From Thiosymbion sp942492625 (lineage in GTDB: Bacteria; Pseudomonadota; Gammaproteobacteria; Chromatiales; Chromatiaceae), in NCBI GenBank assembly GCA_942492625.1, contig CALOFM010000035.1, positions 42,426 through 106,425 on the forward strand: DNA of 64,000 bases, in the 5' to 3' direction. Under the pieces are notes generated by a model. The model made no database searches and was not told the origin of the DNA. It saw nothing but the letters and a program-made list of their open reading frames with translations. Numbering within the stretch: the stretch's first letter is position 1; each line of letters begins with the position of its first letter. The position numbers were made by a program, and so were the translations under genes. Of this stretch, positions 29,901 through 39,337 are shown piece after piece.

Positions 29901-30138
29901 GTTCGTCTCCGTTGCTGCCGCTGTCGGAACGCGCCATTATCTGCCTGGACTCGTTGAAGGTGAAGCCGAGGTGCTTGGCGGCGCGGATAAAGCCGAGTCT
30001 GGCCACCTCGGACTTGTCGAACAGGCGGTAGCCATTGTCGTGCCGGCGACTGGGGCGGATCAGACCGATTCGGGCGTAGAAGCGCACGACGTGCGCGGGA
30101 ACGCCGCCTTGCCGACCCAGTTGGTTCACCGTCAGCAT
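29893..30138 (-). CDS. Short MerR-family regulator
   Basis: Only 81 residues: an N-terminal MerR winged helix (LGRQGGVPAHVVRFYARIGL, N-G-Y-R-L-F) and the start of the second helix pair (L-G-F-T-F-N-E-S-R-Q-I-M), then an acidic tail. The dimerisation helix and the C-terminal metal-binding loop of CueR-type activators are missing. Because it overlaps copZ, it may be a naturally short form or a truncation in which copZ took over the 3' end. A role in copper-responsive control is inferred from position only. Confidence 0.75.
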   Translation of the reverse strand: MLTVNQLGRQGGVPAHVVRFYARIGLIRPSRRHDNGYRLFDKSEVARLGFIRAAKHLGFTFNESRQIMARSDSGSNGDEHD

Positions 30139-30167
30139 CGATCCGATCCTCGTCTGTTACGGTCTCT

Positions 30168-30527
30168 CTACTCGGCCTTGTTGAGCTCGACGAGCTCGCG
30201 CAGCAGCGCCTGGATGTTGGCCATGTGACCCTCCACCTTGGCCATGTGCTGCTGCATCATCTCCGGGCCCATCATCATGCCCATGCCCCCCGGTCTCCCT
30301 GGCATTATGCCGCCTGGAACGCCGGGCATTGGGGTGACGGCTGTGCCGGACCGGCTGGTGCCCTGAGTTGTATCGCCACCGCAACCGACCAAAACCGTCA
30401 TAGCGGATATGAACAGCAAGGCGAGAAACAATCGCCCCACCCTTGACAGGGGCTCATTCCATTCAGGTCTGCATTGCCTCGACGTACGAAATCCCTCCAG
30501 AGTTGATTTGGAGGCAGAGCGGATCAT
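30168..30527 (-). CDS. Methionine-rich putative lipoprotein
   Basis: A 119-residue protein. A basic N-terminal stretch precedes a hydrophobic segment and lipobox (L-V-G-C), then Pro/Gly/Met-rich sequence (PGGMGMMMGPEMMQQHM) and a helical end. The ATG at 30527 overlaps the stop of the upstream DUF4399 gene (ATGA), supporting this start despite the long n-region. Met clusters are typical of periplasmic Cu(I)-binding proteins, and the gene sits in a copper cluster, so metal binding is likely but unproven. Confidence 0.65.
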   Translation of the reverse strand: MIRSASKSTLEGFRTSRQCRPEWNEPLSRVGRLFLALLFISAMTVLVGCGGDTTQGTSRSGTAVTPMPGVPGGIMPGRPGGMGMMMGPEMMQQHMAKVEGHMANIQALLRELVELNKAE

Positions 30528-30930
30528 TTGACGGTGATCCTGATTTTCTTGGAGATCAGCGGCGGGGCGTGGGGCTCGTGCTCCTCGTCCCCGAGCAAGT
30601 GCTGGAGGCTGTGCTCGCCCGACGGCAACTCCAGCAACACCTCCGTCTCACCCCCGTCGAGATGGACGTGGCTCGCGTCTTCGGGAATGGGCTTATCCAT
30701 GCCCGGCAAAGCGTCCAGATCGATGAGGACATGGTGATGCCCTGCCGTGTGGCGGCGCGTGCCTGTGGTCCCCGCGGGCGTGGTGCCAAACCCCTCGATG
30801 CCCGTCTTGACCAGGACCGGCTGGTGACGACCGCACCATCCTTTGGCTCGATGATGAAGACCCTGGCGTCGCTGGGCGGCGAATGGGCCTGGGCGAGCTG
30901 CACGCCGATTGCGAGCAAAAGCGCGCTCAT
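30524..30930 (-). pseudogene. DUF4399 periplasmic protein, one-base deletion
   Basis: The signal peptide and first strand (ALLLAIGVQLAQAH, then R-V-F-I-I-E-P-K-D-G-A-V-V-T-S) are read from ATG 30930. The continuation PVLVKTGIEGFGTTPAG, the GHHHVLIDLD block and H-S-L-Q-H-L-L-G-D-E-E-H-E-P-H-x-P-P lie in another frame. One G is missing in the CCGG tract near 30820. Restored length is about 135 residues. The His-rich GHHH motif is characteristic of the family; function is unknown, though it often accompanies metal genes. Confidence 0.8.
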
Positions 30931-31048
30931 GACCGGTTACCAGCTTGTTTGTCATGGTCTATCTCCGCGTTTAGTCTCAAAACCAGGACCGCGGGCCGAT
31001 CTTGAACGACAGATCAGGCGTCGGATCGCTTGCCCCGTCCGCGGGTTG

Positions 31049-31492
31049 TCAATGCTCTGCAAACACCGCAGTGCTCCCGTCATTGCCCAGCAGCAGCACC
31101 TGGTAGTGATCCGGCTGAGGCGCTTCCATGCCCGGCGAGCCTTTGGGCATCCCCGGAACGGTCAAGCCTCTGGCCTCCGGGCGCTCGGTGAGCAGGCGCT
31201 TGATGTCGTCCGCCGGCACATGGCCCGCGATCACGTAGCCGCCGACCTTGGCGGTATGGCAGGACGCCTGCTCCGGCTTGATGCCCGACACGGACTTGAT
31301 CATGCGCAGATCATTCAGGTCGGTGGTCTGCACCTCGAACCCGTTCGCCTGCAGATGCGACACCCATTTGGTGCAGCAGCCGCAGGTGGGGCTCTTGTAG
31401 ACCATGATCTTCGGGTCCTCGGCCAGGGCGCTGGTGCTCAGCAGGACGGTGCCCAGAAGAAGCCCCAGAGAGAATGCTTTCATTGTGTTCAT
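31049..31492 (-). CDS. DUF411 metal-binding exported protein
   Basis: A 147-residue protein with signal peptide (MKAFSLGLLLGTVLLSTSALA) and the DUF411 signature: Y-K-S-P-T-C-G-C-C-x-K-W, later A-S-C-H-T-A-K-V-G-G-Y-V-I-x-G-H-V-P and LTVPGMPKGSPGME. The thioredoxin-like CxCC and the later Cys and His are potential metal ligands. These proteins occur with copper and silver resistance genes, as here. Start could be 31492 or the internal Met at 31483. Confidence 0.88.
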   Translation of the reverse strand: MNTMKAFSLGLLLGTVLLSTSALAEDPKIMVYKSPTCGCCTKWVSHLQANGFEVQTTDLNDLRMIKSVSGIKPEQASCHTAKVGGYVIAGHVPADDIKRLLTERPEARGLTVPGMPKGSPGMEAPQPDHYQVLLLGNDGSTAVFAEH

Positions 31493-31530
31493 GCGCTTGT
31501 TTACGTGTATATGGGTCGAAGTAGTCAAAA

Positions 31531-32350
31531 TTATGATTTCGTCAGGCCGAGGGCGGCGATAAGCCGGTCCGCAGGCAGGTAGCCGGGCTGGAGCTCCCCG
31601 TCCGGCATTACGATGGCCGGAGTGCCGTTGACGCCAAGCCTTATGCCGAGCTCGTAGCCGGCCTTGACCGCGTCGGCTTCCTTGCAGTCGCCTCTTTTTT
31701 GGGTCACCGCTGGAGATGCCCTTAGCGATATCCATGGCCTTGCGCCGATTGGGGCTGCACCAGACCTTGCGCATGGTCTGGTATGCGGGACCGGTCGGAC
31801 CGCTGCGAGGGAATGGGATATAAGTCACCGTGACCCCGGCCTTCTGGAGCGTCGGGACTTCTTGGTGAAGCTTTCGGCAGTAGCCACAGGAGGTGTCCGT
31901 GAAAACCGTCAGGCGCGCCCGCTCCTGCCCCTGTGCCGGGTACACCACAGGGTCCGCATCCGGAAAATCGGCGAGAGTCGCCTGCCTTTCCCGCGCTTTG
32001 CCCTCCTCCGTGAGATTGGCGCCCGACTCCAGGTCCACCAGGCTGCCAACGAAGGCGTGGCGTCCGTCTTCGGTCAGGTAGACATAATCGCCGCCCACCT
32101 TGACAACGACGATCCCATCCACCGGCGTGAGTGCAGTATCTCCAATCTCTAATCGCGGAAATCGCTCGCGCAGATGTCCAGTCGCGGTTTCCGAGGTCGT
32201 AGTCCCAGTCGTGCGAGCCAGCGTACCGCTGTCTCCATTGGGTCCTACTTGGCTTTGCGTGGAAATGCGCCCGTCCTCTGCGAAGGTGGGAACCGCGCCG
32301 AGCAGGATTCCGGTGCGATCGTTTAACCTGCTCTGGTGCGGTTGCCAGGC
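31531..32350 (-). pseudogene. DsbC-like disulfide isomerase, frameshifted and without clear start
   Basis: The sequence VGGDYVYLTEDGRHAFVG, L-T-V-F-T-D-T-S-C-G-Y-C-R-K-L-H and YIPFPRSGPTGPAYQTM matches DsbC/DsbG proteins with a CGYC active site. At 31695-31701 a run of six A (five expected) shifts the frame; beyond it D-C-K-E-A-D, LGVNGTPAIVMPDG and GYLPADRLIAAL complete the protein to the stop at 31531. At the 5' side the frame is open to 32350 without ATG/GTG/TTG, and the leader overlaps the TMEM165-type gene, suggesting deletion of the original start. Confidence 0.8.
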
Positions 32351-32706
32351 TCACCATCCCACGGCGAAACGAGATGAGCAGCCCTGTCTGCATTAGTGAA
32401 GTTGGAGGCGGCCAAGCTCAGGCCGCCACCGTTTAGTACGACCTGTCCGAGCGCGAGGACCCCGAACGTCAGGAACAATAGGGCCGCCGCCCGGTGGACC
32501 CAGTGCTTTGGAATCTTCCTCAACAGGGTGGCACCGAACAGAATGCCAATGAGCGAGACGGTCCAGAGGGCCAGGGTACCGCCGGCGAACACCGACCAGA
32601 TCTCGCCCGTGCCCGCTACCAGCGCGATCATCGCTAGCTGTGTCTTGTCTCCGAGCTCTGCCAGGAGCAGCAGAGTGAAAGCGGAAATGACGACTGATAG
32701 GTCCAT
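32323..32706 (-). CDS. TMEM165/GDT1 family protein (UPF0016), altered C-terminus
   Basis: From ATG 32706, residues 1-92 form one UPF0016 unit: the conserved AELGDKTQLAMIALVA (E-x-G-D-K-[ST] cation motif) followed by three hydrophobic segments ending GVLALGQVVL. Members exchange Mn2+ or Ca2+ for protons; many bacterial forms have two such units, others one. The remaining 35 residues are polar and unlike the family, and the next gene begins inside them, so the 3' end is probably a rearrangement scar. Confidence 0.72.
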   Translation of the reverse strand: MDLSVVISAFTLLLLAELGDKTQLAMIALVAGTGEIWSVFAGGTLALWTVSLIGILFGATLLRKIPKHWVHRAAALLFLTFGVLALGQVVLNGGGLSLAASNFTNADRAAHLVSPWDGEPGNRTRAG

Positions 32707-32766
32707 TGGGAAGGCCTTGCGCGAATTCGGCTTAGTTGTCAGCTTTTCCCCGGGTTCTTCCATTTC

Positions 32767-33498
32767 GTGGGCCGCTTGGAGATCGCCCAAATCAATTTAC
32801 CGGTGGCGCTGATGATCTGGCTCATGATCATCCCCATGCTGCTCAAGATCGATCTGCGTGCCCTCTCCGGCGTCAGGCAATACTGGCGCGGCGTCGCCGT
32901 AACCCTATTCGTCAACTGGGGCGTGAAGCCCTTTTCCATGGCGCTCCTGGCCTGGATATTCATCCGCCGGTTATTCTCCAACCGGTTGCCAGCGGATCAA
33001 ATCGACAGCTACCTCGCCTGTCTCATACTGCTCGCGGCCGCCCCCTGCACCGCAATGGTCTTCGTCTGGAGCCACTTGTCCCGGGGCGAGCCCCACTTCA
33101 CCCTCTCCCAGGTCGCGCTTAATGACACCATCATGGTGTTCGCCTTCGCCTCCATCGTCGGACTGCTCCTGGGGCTTTCCGCCATCACGGTGCCTTGGGA
33201 CACTCTGTTCCTGTCGGTACTGCTCTACATCGTCGTCCCGCTCACCATCGCCCACACCTGGCGCACCCTGGTACTTCGCCACGAGCGCGGGCCTGAACGC
33301 CTGGATAAGGCGACGGCAATCGTTCTATTCGTTTTTCAGTCCGGCGCGGCGCTGGCCACAGTGGTGGGAGTCCTGATCGAGGTGCCGGTGATGCTGGCCG
33401 CCCTCGGAATGGTCAACCGCACACGCGGCTGGTACGAGCGCCGTAACGGCGTCGTGCCCTACGAGGAATGCTGCCCCGCGGAAAGCACAGGAGATTGA
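32767..33498 (+). pseudogene. acr3: Arsenite efflux transporter Acr3, truncated and internally deleted
   Basis: Reads LEIAQINLPVALMIWLMIIP, L-F-V-N-W-G-V-K-P-F-S-M-A, CTAMVFVWSHLSRG and Q-V-A-L-N-D-T-I-M-V-F, all Acr3 hallmarks including the conserved Cys. The first helix is missing (the frame has only a GTG at the join). After V-L-F-V-F-Q the protein jumps directly to SGAALATVVGVLIEVPVML, an in-frame loss of roughly 75-90 residues covering several helices. It is unlikely to transport arsenite. Confidence 0.85.
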
Positions 33499-33500
33499 GT

Positions 33501-33935
33501 ATGGTCAGCAACAAGCAATCGATGCGCTCTTTCATCGCTTGCCTCGTGACCTGGTCGTTCGCAATTCTAACCGTGACCGAACTGGTGCTCTATATCGTCC
33601 CGCAAGGGCGCGTCGCATTTTGGACCCATTGGTCGTTACTGGGCCTCGGCAAGGCGCGTTGGACAGACGTGCACATGCTGTTCGGCGGCGCTCGACGCGC
33701 TGATTCCCTCCGCCCCGGATAGGCCGGCAGCGCTGACTCCGGATATGGATCCGATGTCGGTAGAAGAGCGCCTGGCAGGTAGCGGACTCGGCGGCAAGAC
33801 CCTGCGGGATTTCGCCAAAAGCCAAGGCATTGCGTCTGACGTTGCGCTGCAACGCCTGGAAGCGGTTCACATCGACGCGGTGCCCGGAGACCGAATCAAG
33901 CTGATCGCCGAGCGCGCCGGTACACGCCCCCGCTT
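33501..33935 (+). pseudogene. DUF4405 membrane protein remnant
   Basis: AGGAGA precedes ATG 33501 and the sequence starts RSFIACLVTWSFAILTVTELV, VPQGRVAFWTHW, the first helix and loop of DUF4405 proteins. It then loses the middle helices and changes frame; from about 33690 the frame A-L-D-A-L-I-P-S and the later TLRDFAKSQGIASDVALQRLE, L-I-A-E-R-A-G-x-R-P resemble the C-terminal helical tail of the same family. It is two bases downstream of the acr3 stop, a former operon. Confidence 0.6.
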
Positions 33936-34039
33936 TGGCGCCGGGGCTTTTTGTTCGATGCTATGCGATCAACCACGAAATTCGGACAGTAGAAGCGGCT
34001 GACGTGCACCTTCTTCACCCACCGCGCAACGCCGATTGC

Positions 34040-34370
34040 CTATTGATTCCGGGTGTCGGGCAGATCAATGGTCGAAGCAAATCCGCCAAGTACTTCCGAT
34101 TGCCCAAAGCGCAGGTGACCACCACGGACCCGGACGATCTCCTGCACGATGGACAGCCCGAGCCCGTGAGCGGGGATCGACTCGTCGAGCCTGCTTCCCC
34201 GTGTTGACAGGATCTCCGCGGCACCGGCTCGACACCCGGACCGTCGTCCTCGACGAGAATCTGCAGACCTTCTCCCCAGCGCACACTCAGGCGGACCCGC
34301 CGCCGGGATCACTTGGCCGCGTTGTCCAACAGATTGCCAAGCAGCTCCAGCATGTCTTCATGGCGCGGGC
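34040..34370 (-). pseudogene. Histidine kinase ATPase-domain remnant
   Basis: The minus strand reads LELLGNLLDNAAK (N box), then TGA where Trp is usual, then VRLSVRWGEGLQILVEDDGPG (G1 box), a frame change, and HGLGLSIVQEIV (G2 box) to a stop at 34040. Only the C-terminal half of a PhoQ-like kinase is left, with one nonsense codon and one frameshift. Confidence 0.72.
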
Positions 34371-34426
34371 GGGAACCAGGCCCATCCGCGCCCGTGCGGG
34401 CGGCGAATCCCGCTCGCCGTCCATTC

Positions 34427-36199
34427 CTACTTGGGCAGTCTGGTCAGGTAGACCCCGGCCATGTCGTCTTCTTCCTCGCCCCCTTCAATCCCCATCTTGG
34501 CACTGACCGCCAGCCAGTCGCCGCGCAGCCCCTCGCGTTCCAGACCCACCTCGGCAATGGTTGAGCCCTCTGGTGCCTCGGAATCGAGCGCCTGCCCGTC
34601 CATGGTGGTGTCGAGGACGGTCACACTAGGCCGACCCTGCCCCGGCCCTTTTCTGAGGTAGATGCCGTCCACCGGACCCACATAGACCCCGTCAACCAGC
34701 TCGCCCGTCCTGGCCTTGAAGGCGGCATTGAAGGTAGCGCCCGCTCTGGCCGCAACGGCGACGAAGGCCGAGGAGCGCCAGCGCGCCGGCTCACCGTCGT
34801 CTGCGTCACCTTCCTCTGAGTGGCCGCCGCCCACGCAGGGGGTCTTGCCGGAGTAGTTCCAGTACAGGAACTCATCGAATGGCGCGCCGGTCTTCGCCAC
34901 TACCCGCGTACTGTTCGTGTCGATGTCGTGGACAAAGATGCCCTGATTGACCGGCACCTCTTTATCCTGGTAGCAACTGATGCCGAAGTTCGGGTCATTT
35001 ACGTCGTCGCAGATACTGTTCTCATCCCCCAGAATCTCGCCCGTGTCTTCGCAGACCAGCGCCTGGTTACAATAGGCAATGCGGTCCCGGTTGCCTTCCT
35101 CGGCGCAATAGAGGCGCACGGTCTTGGTCTCTTCCCCCCAGGCACCCCAGAAGCCCACGAAGCGTCCGTCGAAGGCACCGCCCTCGCCGAGACCGTTGAA
35201 GGTGTCATTTTTCGACTCCCCGGGAACCCGTTCCCCAATGCTCACCAGCGTGTCGAGCGGTGGCTGGGGTTGCAGTGACGCCAGGTAGATGCCGCCCAGG
35301 GTCGGGGCATCCTCGTTGTCGAAGCCGGCGAACACGACCCTCTGGCCAGCGGCGCTGGGCGGTGCGGTTGAGCCGAACACCGTGTCGGTGTCCGGAATCA
35401 CGGTGTCAGTGCTGTTGGCGATCAGCACCACGGGCGAAGTGCCACCGGCTGGTGCATTGTCCAGCTCCCGGTAGTACACCCCGGTCTTGGCGCTGCCGTC
35501 CGGCGCCGTGTAGTTACCCTTGAACACGATGGTGTCGCCTTCCGTCACCGATGGTGCTCCCGGGAATACCTCGAAACGAATGCCGGGGAATTCGGGGACC
35601 TCGAAGAAGGAAAACTCCGGCACATCGCCGAGCTTGGCGGCGCCGGTGATGAGGTCATCGAAGGGGTTGGTATAGATCCCCGTGGTCCCGGCCCGGGTCT
35701 CGTCGCTGTCAGGCGGGGTGTATATCCACACCGGCTGATGGTTGCCACGGGTGGCGATGGTATCCGACTCCATGTCGATGCGCGGAAAGGACGGGGTCTC
35801 GATGAACGTAGTCAGCAACGGGTTGCTCGGCGGGTAATGCGCATTGTTCGGCTGGGGGACCTCGGTGGTCCGGTCGAGGATTCTGACGATGGGGCTCTCC
35901 ACCGACATGTCGCGCGTGTAGATGCCGTGGGTCGGCCCAAGCCCGCCCCCACCGCCCTGCTCGTCCCCGCCGCCGCCCTTGCTGCGCGCCCGAATGACCA
36001 CCAGCCCATTGGTGTTCACCGAGGGCTGGTTGTAGCTGTTGAAGGTTCGATCGATTGGCGCACCCGGCATCAGGTCGTTGTTGTTGACCACCGTAGCCCA
36101 GTCGAACTCGGGATTGGACTTGGGCGCGGCCGCAGCGGTTGCCGCCATCGTTGCCGCCCCCACTGCCAGGAACAGTGATTGCAGGTGTCGGGTCTTCAT
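34427..36199 (-). CDS. Large exported protein of unknown function
   Basis: A 590-residue acidic protein with a signal peptide (about 25 residues ending ATAAAA). ATG 36199 follows AGGAG at a good distance. The body contains recurring phrases such as GIYTRD, G-I-Y-T-N-P, G-V-Y-Y-R-E-L, GGIYLASL, GIFVHDID and DGVYVGPVDGIYLRK, spaced 60-100 residues apart, each preceded by a F-N-x-x-x-x-P-S-V or F-x-G-x-x-D type segment. This suggests repeated beta blades, perhaps a propeller. Four Cys pairs occur in a middle insert. No family is recognised with confidence. Confidence 0.75.
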   Translation of the reverse strand: MKTRHLQSLFLAVGAATMAATAAAAPKSNPEFDWATVVNNNDLMPGAPIDRTFNSYNQPSVNTNGLVVIRARSKGGGGDEQGGGGGLGPTHGIYTRDMSVESPIVRILDRTTEVPQPNNAHYPPSNPLLTTFIETPSFPRIDMESDTIATRGNHQPVWIYTPPDSDETRAGTTGIYTNPFDDLITGAAKLGDVPEFSFFEVPEFPGIRFEVFPGAPSVTEGDTIVFKGNYTAPDGSAKTGVYYRELDNAPAGGTSPVVLIANSTDTVIPDTDTVFGSTAPPSAAGQRVVFAGFDNEDAPTLGGIYLASLQPQPPLDTLVSIGERVPGESKNDTFNGLGEGGAFDGRFVGFWGAWGEETKTVRLYCAEEGNRDRIAYCNQALVCEDTGEILGDENSICDDVNDPNFGISCYQDKEVPVNQGIFVHDIDTNSTRVVAKTGAPFDEFLYWNYSGKTPCVGGGHSEEGDADDGEPARWRSSAFVAVAARAGATFNAAFKARTGELVDGVYVGPVDGIYLRKGPGQGRPSVTVLDTTMDGQALDSEAPEGSTIAEVGLEREGLRGDWLAVSAKMGIEGGEEEDDMAGVYLTRLPK

Positions 36200-36323
36200 G
36201 GTGTTTCTCCTCGATTCTCTCTCAAGCATAATAAAATGTCGCAGGGGAAGGATCTGCCCTTGTCCGGCTTGCCCTCGGTGGGCGGTGCCGCAGTGCGCTA
36301 CACCGGCGCGGCCTGCCTACTCA

Positions 36324-37519
36324 TTACTTCTTGCCGCCACCGGGCGTCTTGGCGTTGACAACGACGTCGATGTAGCTGAGGCCGCCGCCGGGGTCTCCGT
36401 TCAGGTCAAAGGCACCGGCCGGCACGATCGCCGGTGTGGCCACCGGATTCGTCGCGATGTTCACCACCGCGGTCGCCGGGGGTTCCATCATCGGATCCTC
36501 TGGCTCGGGCGCAAAGGACGTGTTGAGGTCGGTGGTGCAAGGACCGCCGACATCGGGGCCGCCGTCGAGGACGTAGGTCAGGCGGTACAGCCCCGCACCC
36601 TCGCCGACCTTCCTCAGGTTCCAGTTGTACCCGTAGATCAGGCTGCCGCCGACGTTGATCTCGGCGGAGTAGTCATCGGCAAGCGCGTCCGGGTAGATCG
36701 CGCCGTTGAAGACCGGGTTGTTCACCGCGGATATCGGTCCCCAGTAGCCATCCGCCGGGTTCCATTGCAGGCTGGCGGGGTCCCCCACGACCTTCTGGAT
36801 GATGAAACGCGCACAGGCCGAGTATATCGTGGCCTGGAAGCCCGGGCGCACGAGCGTCGGATCGATCAGGGTTTGTGTCCCTAAAGCGAGATTCTCGGGG
36901 CCGCCATAGTTGGTGCCATGCATCTCGACGGGGGAGTTCGCGGTGCCGGGCACCGCCCCGCTCATCTCGAAGGCCAGGAAATCAGCCGCATCGAACTCGG
37001 TCGTGGGGTCGAGCACCACGTTCTTGAGCAGCACCACCTCGGTGCGGATGATCGAGCGGGTGTTGAAGTTGTCCCTGGACTCGAGGTCATCACCCCAGTC
37101 CACCCCGGTAATGGCGATGGCTTGTGTGGCCGGCGGGTTGAACGCCTGCCACTTGTTCGCCTCCCGCTGCTGCAGCCACCAGACTTGAGGCCCAGCACTA
37201 ACAGGCGCCTCTACGTCGTAATAGCAGACGGCGTCTTCCGGAACCGCCAGGCCGCCGGTGTCACCCATAAAACACTGGCTCGCCGGGTCGGTAATCGGCG
37301 CAAAGTCCCACTCGGTCTCCGGCAGCGGTGTGAGGATCGAGACGCCGTCCGACCAGATGACGGGATAAGACAGGTTGTTGGCGGCCGCCTCGCCGGTGTC
37401 CTGGCAGGGCGGGCGCGAGCCGTCGTCGCAAGCCGCGGCGCGGCCTGGGCGCTGCCGACGAAAACGCTTGCACCCAGCAAAGTCGCGCTGACGGCGCATG
37501 CCAATGTCGATTTTTTCAT
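36324..37519 (-). pseudogene. Exported protein of unknown function, one-base frameshift
   Basis: The signal peptide (MKKSTLACAVSATLLGASV ... GSAQAA) begins at ATG 37519 behind GAGGAGGAG. Just after AQAA, near 37440, the frame changes to ACDDGSRPPCQDTGEAAANN and then continues cleanly to 36324. The mature part (about 370 residues) is acidic and rich in Pro, Asn and aromatic residues, and ends KTPGGGKK. Apart from the shift it looks intact. It is flanked by two other exported proteins on the same strand. No known domain is evident. Confidence 0.7.
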
Positions 37520-37674
37520 GGTCTCCTCCTCTGCGCGGGATGGCGCAGGATCAAACTGCAAAGAAGGCAGGGGCGGTCGCCCGCCCCTTCCTTGCGTTGT
37601 TATGGTTCCGGCGTTCCCCGGGCCGTTGCGGCCCGGGGCTGTTGCGTCGGTCAGTGCCGGATAGCGTTGGCCGG

Positions 37675-39337
37675 TTAGTTAGGGTTGCCGCCACCGTTAC
37701 CGCCGCCACCGCCGCCACCGGTCACCTTGACGTTGCTAACCGCGTCGACGGGACCGTTGTTGCCGAGGTTCACATCGTCAGGCGCAGCGGCAACCGCCGT
37801 CCAGTTGATGGTGGTTTTTTGGCCAATCTCGACGCTGATAAGCGCGGAGAAGGACTCGCTCCCGCCCGCCGCGATATCGGTGGTAGGAAACACAAACGGA
37901 CTCGGGTCGGTGAAGTTACCGTCGCCGTCGAGATCCGCCAAGATGGAGCCCCCAGACTCGGGTATGGCGGTCACCGTGACGGTGACCGGGGCTGTGTCGT
38001 CACCTCCCACGTGCGCGACGGTCACGATGAATTCCCTGTCGGCCGAGCCGTCCACGATATTTTTGGGCACCTGGAAGCCGGACACATCGCTGATCGCGAC
38101 GTCATAGGCGATGTCGCCCGATGCTATGCAGGGCACAGGAGTCGCGTACTCGTCCTCGTCCGGCACCGGCCAGTTGTGCATGAAGTCGATGACTGCACGT
38201 GTGTCGTCGCTCGCCTGGGCGAAGCCGCCGATGTTGCCATCGAGGAAACCCTCAGCATCTGCAAACACGGCGGTCATGATGGGGCCGTGCATGATCTCGA
38301 ACGTAGGCGGGACAGTTGGAGAATCTACCTCCGCGAGGTACTCGAACCAGCCGTCTTCGTTCGGTAGTACGCCATGCGTCGTACTCGGGGATGTAGGCCG
38401 GCGAAGGCAGCGCCGCAAGAAGTTCACTGTGCGGTCATAGGCATAGTCGGCTCCGATGACCAGTTCGCCTACTGCGTCTATGGCGTTCGGTCCGTAGTTC
38501 AGGAAGCACTTCTCCACCAGCTGCACCTGGCCCTGCACCTCTTCCCTGTACGTCTCGCATAGCTTGCCAAGGATAGTCGGCATCTCGTCCAGGCCCATGA
38601 TCTGGTTGAGGTAGGCCACCAGGTCCACGTTGACCTCGCCGGTCTTGTCGGAAGCGACACCCAGTCCCCTGGCCGCGGTGTCGAGTGTATCACCCGCACC
38701 TCCCGGCAGGGGCGCCCCCAGGGTGCCCGTCAACATCAGTTGCCGGTAGATCGCCAGGTTCTGCAGCGGCGAGTCGATGGTGCTCACCAGAACGCTCAGA
38801 TCGGCGTCGGCTCGGGTGGCGACCAGCCGTCCGGCGGGATCCAGAGTGCGGCAGTCGGCGGTGGCCAGGTTGACGACCACGTCCTCCAACTGGGACTCAA
38901 ATACCGAATCCGGCGAGCGCGCCTCGTTGATGCGACCGAAGTCGACCTCCTGCGTGCAGCCCGAGCAGCCAGTGGCGACGCCACAGTTGAACTGGTCCAC
39001 GGAAACGGTTGCGGGGTCGGTCTGCTGTGTCCACGCAGTCCGTTGGGCACGCCACTGCGTCGTCAACATTGAAAGCGATGGGCTGCCAACACAGTCCGCC
39101 GTCGACCAGTAAGCCGGTCTCGGGATCCGGCACCTGAGTCGCAGGGGAGGGGATGGGGACACCGTCTATATCGCGTAAGAGGATGATAAGGTCCCCGAAA
39201 TCCGGGGGCGCGTTACCACCCCCCCCACCATCCGGTGGTCCCGGGATACCGCCCTTTGCAGCAAATCCGCTGCCGCTGAAAGCGAGCATGCCCGCCAGGG
39301 CTGTCGCTACTGTGAAAGCAAATGTTCGTGTTTTCAT
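37675..39337 (-). pseudogene. Exported protein with Gly-rich ends, frameshifted
   Basis: ATG 39337 (AGGAG upstream) starts a signal peptide ending GSGFAA, followed by a Gly/Pro linker and DFGDLIILLRDIDGVPIP. Near 39030, after ACPTDCVDTA, one extra base shifts the frame; the protein then continues QTDPATVSVDQ and CSGCTQEVDFG to the Gly/Asn tail (GGGGGGGNGGGNPN). Near 38380-38420 an Arg-rich stretch looks like a short out-of-frame segment between two compensating indels. The last 130 residues resemble a CARDB/Ig-like fold (V-T-V-T-V-T, I-N-W-T-A). Function unknown, surface location likely. Confidence 0.7.
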
